Source of the DNA: Dryococelus australis
Taxonomy: Eukaryota > Arthropoda > Insecta > Phasmatodea > Phasmatidae
Direction of reading: 5' to 3'
DNA: 64,000 nt
Assembly: GCA_029891345.1 (NCBI GenBank)
Contig: CM057009.1
Span: 230,197,178 to 230,261,177 of the forward strand
The notes under the pieces were generated by a model, which was given only the letters and a program-made list of their open reading frames with translations, did no database searches and was not told the origin of the DNA. A program made the position numbers and the translations under genes. Positions 59,805 to 64,000 of the stretch are shown here, in pieces (the stretch's first letter is position 1; the number at the start of each line of letters is the position of its first letter).

Positions 59805-59842
59805 CACTGATTCGAGCAGTTTGATTTGACTGCGAATCAGTG
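59805..59842. repeat. Hairpin, arms about 15 bp
   Basis: CACTGATTCGAGCAGT and ACTGCGAATCAGTG pair around an 8-base loop, with one bulged base. Function unknown. Confidence 0.7.
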
Positions 59843-61820
59843 GTTTTCCACTAATACGAATTAAAAGTATACCAAGACGTATGTTGCCACATTCTTAAAA
59901 AAAATAACCTAAGCATTATTCAATGTTATATTTAAAACCATGTGGTCAGGTCCCACATTATTTTAAGAACATTATTATTTCATATAAATAATTTTACCAA
60001 GCACAATGGATAATACAGGTTACTGTATTCACTTTTTTTTTTTAATATTATATAAGTTGATATTGCCATTTTAAGTTTCGGAACTAATATTTCCTTTTCT
60101 GACGATTTATATGCATTGTAAACAGTATTATTTTATTCCAATGCATACAATATTTGGAGAAGCATTTTGCAGATGAAGGCAGCATCAGAAGATGAATAAA
60201 GTGTCATCAGGAAGCAGAATTTATGTAAGGAAATCCATGTATTACTTTCATAAGCGATGCAAGCTTGCCTAAGTGTTCTTAATGACATTCACACAGTACT
60301 CCTACAGTTTTAAGCTTGACAGAGTAAATTAAGGTAATAAACAGTTTTATGGCATTCTAATGTTAATTCTGATTTAGTTTTGATTTTTTTTCTAGATAGT
60401 GTCGTATTTGTCTTTAGTTTAAATGTTTGAAAAATCATTACTCTGTTTAAAAGTTTTTCTCTAAATGATGTATTTACATATTTTTATAATGATGCGTAAT
60501 TCCACTAGATTCCTATTTACGAAAATGAAAAGCAGTACCGAGTTTTAAATCTGAGTAGGTTAATTTGGAGTAATGTAAACCGTACTTCAACGAACATCAA
60601 TGTAGACTGTATTTTGTTTTTCTTCAAATAGATAAAAAAATGTTCTATATATTATTTAAATTCTTCTTCTGTACTGATATCTGCATTGCGATTTGGCATA
60701 CTGTAGAATCTTGTAACGAAACTCGTGAACAACCAAAAGACGACATGTATATACAACAACAACGAGATACAAACTATGCACAACAGTGTACCCCATTTGA
60801 TCCTGAAAACTAAGAAATGTATGAAAACTACATGTAAGGAAATATATTGTAAATCTTCAAGGCCAAGTAATTCATCAACGCAATCGTACTCAGTTATAGA
60901 CAAATTCTGTAGACAATGAATTCTGTACAACATCGCGGTTGTACAGGCTAACAGCGTCAATTTTCAGGAATTTAGTCAAACTAAAAAAAAATCTACCCTC
61001 TATGACAGTCGCTTTTACTCCAATCAATTTTAGCAGCAGCAAGTACTTGTGGGATTGTAGGAGACGACAGACTTGGGGAAAACTAGGGTTTTATAAAACC
61101 GGTGAATAAATTTCTTAATATGTAATTAGTGAATGGGATAATAACATTTGCCTTGCAGTAGAAAGAAAGAGAGAAAAAAAAAACAGAAACTAAAATTGAG
61201 CAAGAAAAAGGACTGTTAGTATGACTTCCAGATACAGGGTTGCTTTCGAACTCCAGGCTGGAATTGCTAAGATTTCATCGTATTTATGAATGGAAACTTA
61301 TTTGTGGAAAGTATAGAACAAGACATAAAATTATAGGATTAAATATTACATCCCATAATGAGTAAATTTTACTACGAATATACAGTATATTGCCGGAGAT
61401 TGTAGATGGTGAGATCCCTCCATGACTAGGGTTAGAGAAATTAATTTCATTTCAGTCGGTTTAGACAAATAGCGAACATAAATGATGAGTAGAGCGGCAC
61501 ATAGCTATAAGTTTAGCTATAGGTGAATAGCTAGCTTTTAACGTACATATGGTGAGCAGCTATCACTTTGGAACGAAATACATATAAAATTTAGGAAGTT
61601 TATATGCAGTAAAATTTTGTGAAAGTGGTTCTTGGTCTGGCACCGGTTTTAATTTTTAATTGTTGATTACTCAATATGCACATTTAATTCATGTACGTTT
61701 ATTCCAAACACTTTGTTTACAATATCTAAAAAAGTGAGCATTTTAATGGTGACAAACATATTATAGTGACAGTTTGTGCTACTGCTTGACAGTGAAAAAT
61801 ACTGTGCAGCTTTACATCAC

Positions 61821-62226
61821 CAGGGTTGCCACCTTTTTTCCATTGGAAAATTCCTTGACATCTCCCTGATTTCCAGACAAAAATATGTTTTTCCTTACCT
61901 TTTTCTAACATTTTTGTGTCTGTATTTTGCTTTATAACACACTTTTAAATGAAAATAATTCTCTTATCTTACCAAATGAATCAGTACATAGACTGCTAAT
62001 AATGGTTCCTAAGTATTTAGTCCACATTCATTAAAACAATTTTATATGATAATGCACCGGTGCACGATTGATGAAATAACTGACAAATATATCATACATA
62101 CCACACTTCCCTGACACTTAGCTAACTTGTTTGAAATTCCTTGACATTTCCCTGATTTCCCTGGCAGTTTTTAAATTCCCTGATATTTCCCTGTTTTCCA
62201 GGCTTTCCAGACCTGTGGCAACCCTG
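61821..62226. mobile_element. MITE with CAGGGTTGCCAC termini
   Basis: It begins CAGGGTTGCCACC at 61821 and ends GTGGCAACCCTG at 62226, a 12-bp perfect inverted terminus. Inside both ends are further matching blocks built from TTCCCTGA and CTTTCCAGAC / TTTCCAGACA. The pentamer ATCAC lies directly outside both ends (61816-61820 and 62227-62231). The CAGGG start resembles hAT-derived elements, but hAT duplicates 8 bp, so the superfamily is open. It has no coding capacity; frame 61726-61911 is incidental. Confidence 0.82.
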
Positions 62227-63376
62227 ATCACACTTTTGTCAGATGTTAAATGTAGCCCACAGTTTTACATGAGTTATGTCACAGTCTATAAAAATAATAG
62301 TTATCATTACTTTTGGCTACTAGTTTTGTTAACATAAAACTGCAGAATGTAATGTGTTCTTATTGCTGGTGCTTAAATTGGTCGTAGGCCTATTGAAAGT
62401 ATGTATTTTAAAAGTAACAATTGCAATTAAAATTAACTGTCTCCAATTAATTTCCTTTTCTAACAAAATATTGAGATTTTCAGTTTAAGATTTCAAAGTT
62501 TAATTTTACAATGTTTTTTTTCTGGAATGAAAGAGTTTACAATACTAATTTGCATTATTATTTCAGTGGTTAATATGAAAAATATTTCCCAACTATATAA
62601 AGATTTAGAAATATAATTAAATAATTTTATTCCAGGTAATTTTCCAGATTGAAATATACTTTATTATTATCTGCTCTTTCTGTGGTTGTTCAAGAAAGGG
62701 ATGTGGTGGTTTAGTGGTAAGTGCTCCAGCCAGTCCCACGGCATTGCATCTGAATCTCGAACACACATGAACACAGTCCGAATATGGTATACGAGAACTG
62801 TGGTGCATATTGTCGAAGGCGGGTGTAGTATTACAGGTAGCTCTATTTCTCTAAAATAATACCTTATCCGTTTTTCTTTACATTCTTCACTTGTTGTTCA
62901 CAGGTTAAACTTAGATTGTATCCGATTGATTCTAAATAACATTTAGTTTCGTTGTGTCAATATTTCACTAACCAATACTTTTATTGTTCCAATACCATAC
63001 TTTATAAGTTGGCTTTTGCATGAAATTAAAATATACTATTTTTTAAGGTACTGGATTTGCTGACACCACAAAAGATAGTCGCCATGTTTATAAGTATCTA
63101 TAATTTGATGACTTTCTGTTGTTCCAGCACTGTGCGATTAAGGTTGTTAAAATTTAAAGCAAAAAATTAAATGGAGATCACAATTACTCACAGCAAAAGG
63201 TATTAATTTTATTATTGAACTTCGTCATTTCTTTTACAGGTTCTCACATTCCTGAATTTTTAAGTTTTCCCTCCTATTTAAAATGAGAATAATTCTACAG
63301 CAGAAACAATCGTAGGAGACGCGACACTTGAATACTATATCAACAAAAGTAGAGGACGATGTTCAATGTTCTACCA
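62227..63376. other. No gene recognised
   Basis: AT-rich apart from the tRNA-like head at 62700-62765. Confidence 0.35.
62700..62765 (+). mobile_element. tRNA-like SINE head, possible
   Basis: A perfect A box, TGGTTTAGTGG, lies near 62708-62718 (context GTGGTGGTTTAGTGGTAAGT). TCTGAATCTCG near 62751 is a decayed B box at suitable spacing. The downstream sequence does not match the bodies of the other SINEs. Confidence 0.4.
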
Positions 63377-63387
63377 CCCCCCCCCCC
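63377..63387 (+). repeat. Poly-C run (11)
   Basis: Homopolymer within CTACCACCCC...TTCTACTTC. Confidence 0.8.
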
Positions 63388-64000
63388 TTCTACTTCTACC
63401 ATACGGACGCCTGGCCATCTGTTAACGTGGCAACGTTGAACTACTAGCACTTCATAGCCTTATCTGCTGCGGCGGTCGGCAGGGGCCAGCGGAAGATTCA
63501 CAACACTGGCGTGCTGCCTTGGCATATTTAACTGGTATTGAAGCCGCCATACTGGTGTTCTTTGGGGCGCCATTTATTTTAAAGTTTGTTCGCCATAAAG
63601 TGAAGACTTTTGTAATCAACCTTAGAGAAAAGTCACTGCTCCTACTTTCATATATTTTAACGGGCGCCCTGAGTGACATGCGTCCAATAAAATTGTAACG
63701 ATAAATTGAAACCCAACAAACATAACCTGTCGGAAAATTGTCGGCAAATTGTCGGCCCGTTACCTGTACTGTCAGCAACTGTCGTTACAATGCCAGAAGG
63801 TAGCCATCTGACAACAGAGTTATGTCTTTTTGGAGACAGATTGCATTTTGTTGGAAAAAGACAATGGCCCGCTGTATTTTTTAGGATAACAGATTCATAT
63901 CATTGAAATTATCTCGGCATGATATCACTGAGCAAACATGTTGCAAACATTTTAAAAATGTGTCTGGGCCGATTCCCATAAAGCATGTTTGTTTTTTCGG
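63388..64000. other. GC-richer end segment with an unassigned minus frame
   Basis: A minus frame of 108 codons (63452-63778) contains the in-frame internal start MAASIPVKYAKAARQCCESS at about 63550, in the context ATGGCGGC often seen at animal gene starts and at YY1 sites. The frame then ends within about 33 codons. On the plus strand GTCGGCAAATTGTCGG shows a short local repeat near 63740. No domain was recognised on either strand. Confidence 0.25.

Larger units (their letters stand above)
59101..61820. other. No gene recognised
   Basis: AT-rich. It holds a possible tRNA-like head at about 59518-59600 and a hairpin at 59805-59842, listed separately. The 102-codon minus frame at 60652-60960 and the plus frame opposite it match nothing I know. 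Confidence 0.35.

Noticed and set aside
60652-60960. 102-codon minus frame with several hydrophobic stretches
   Set aside because: AT-rich random frames are often hydrophobic; no domain, no conserved neighbour, and an equally open frame lies opposite.
1-64000. CRISPR arrays, operons, ribosome binding sites, plasmid origins
   Set aside because: The sequence is eukaryotic in character; no regularly spaced identical repeats with unique spacers and no prokaryotic gene organisation were seen.

Overview
This window reads as AT-rich, non-coding animal nuclear DNA, most likely from an arthropod with a large, repeat-filled genome. No complete host gene, rRNA or canonical tRNA gene could be recognised. 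There are no bacterial-style gene runs: the longest open frame is under 180 codons, and every frame that resembles a known protein is a broken piece of a transposable element. Ty3/Gypsy, piggyBac, Tc1, a DD82E-type IS630-Tc1-mariner transposase, tRNA-derived SINEs and MITEs together point to a metazoan. The arthropod assignment is inference.

Layout. 1-4120 (minus): decayed Ty3/Gypsy element with protease, reverse transcriptase, RNase H and integrase still readable in the correct order; it runs off the left edge. 4971-5178: small hairpin MITE with a 5-bp target-site duplication. 7148-7400: SINE copy. 8792-14493: a pair of about 1.55-kb direct repeats (probable LTRs) around a 2.6-kb interior with no recognisable gag or pol. 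17420-18100: drifting short tandem repeat built on CAATCCTC and CAATCTTTCC. 19560-29300 (minus): GC-richer block of Gypsy pieces in an order that no single element would have. 32868-34480: three diverged tandem units of about 630 bp. 34830-38110: piggyBac-type transposase relic with palindromic and duplicated flanks. 41490-42620 and 45600-47175: two related blocks in opposite orientation, each carrying a roughly 118-bp satellite with TCAAGGTCA half-sites. 48484-51128: more SINE copies. 50461-52720: DD82E-like transposase between two direct repeats. 55500-56110: minisatellite. 58230-59100: Tc1 relic. 61821-62226: MITE with CAGGGTTGCCAC termini. The remaining stretches are AT-rich DNA in which I recognise nothing.

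The parts do not form a pathway. The window records successive transposon insertions, all now decayed by stops and frameshifts. The least ordinary elements are the inverted pair of nuclear-receptor-motif satellite blocks, the DD82E-type transposase, the non-autonomous long-LTR element, the scrambled Gypsy block and the 630-bp tandem array.
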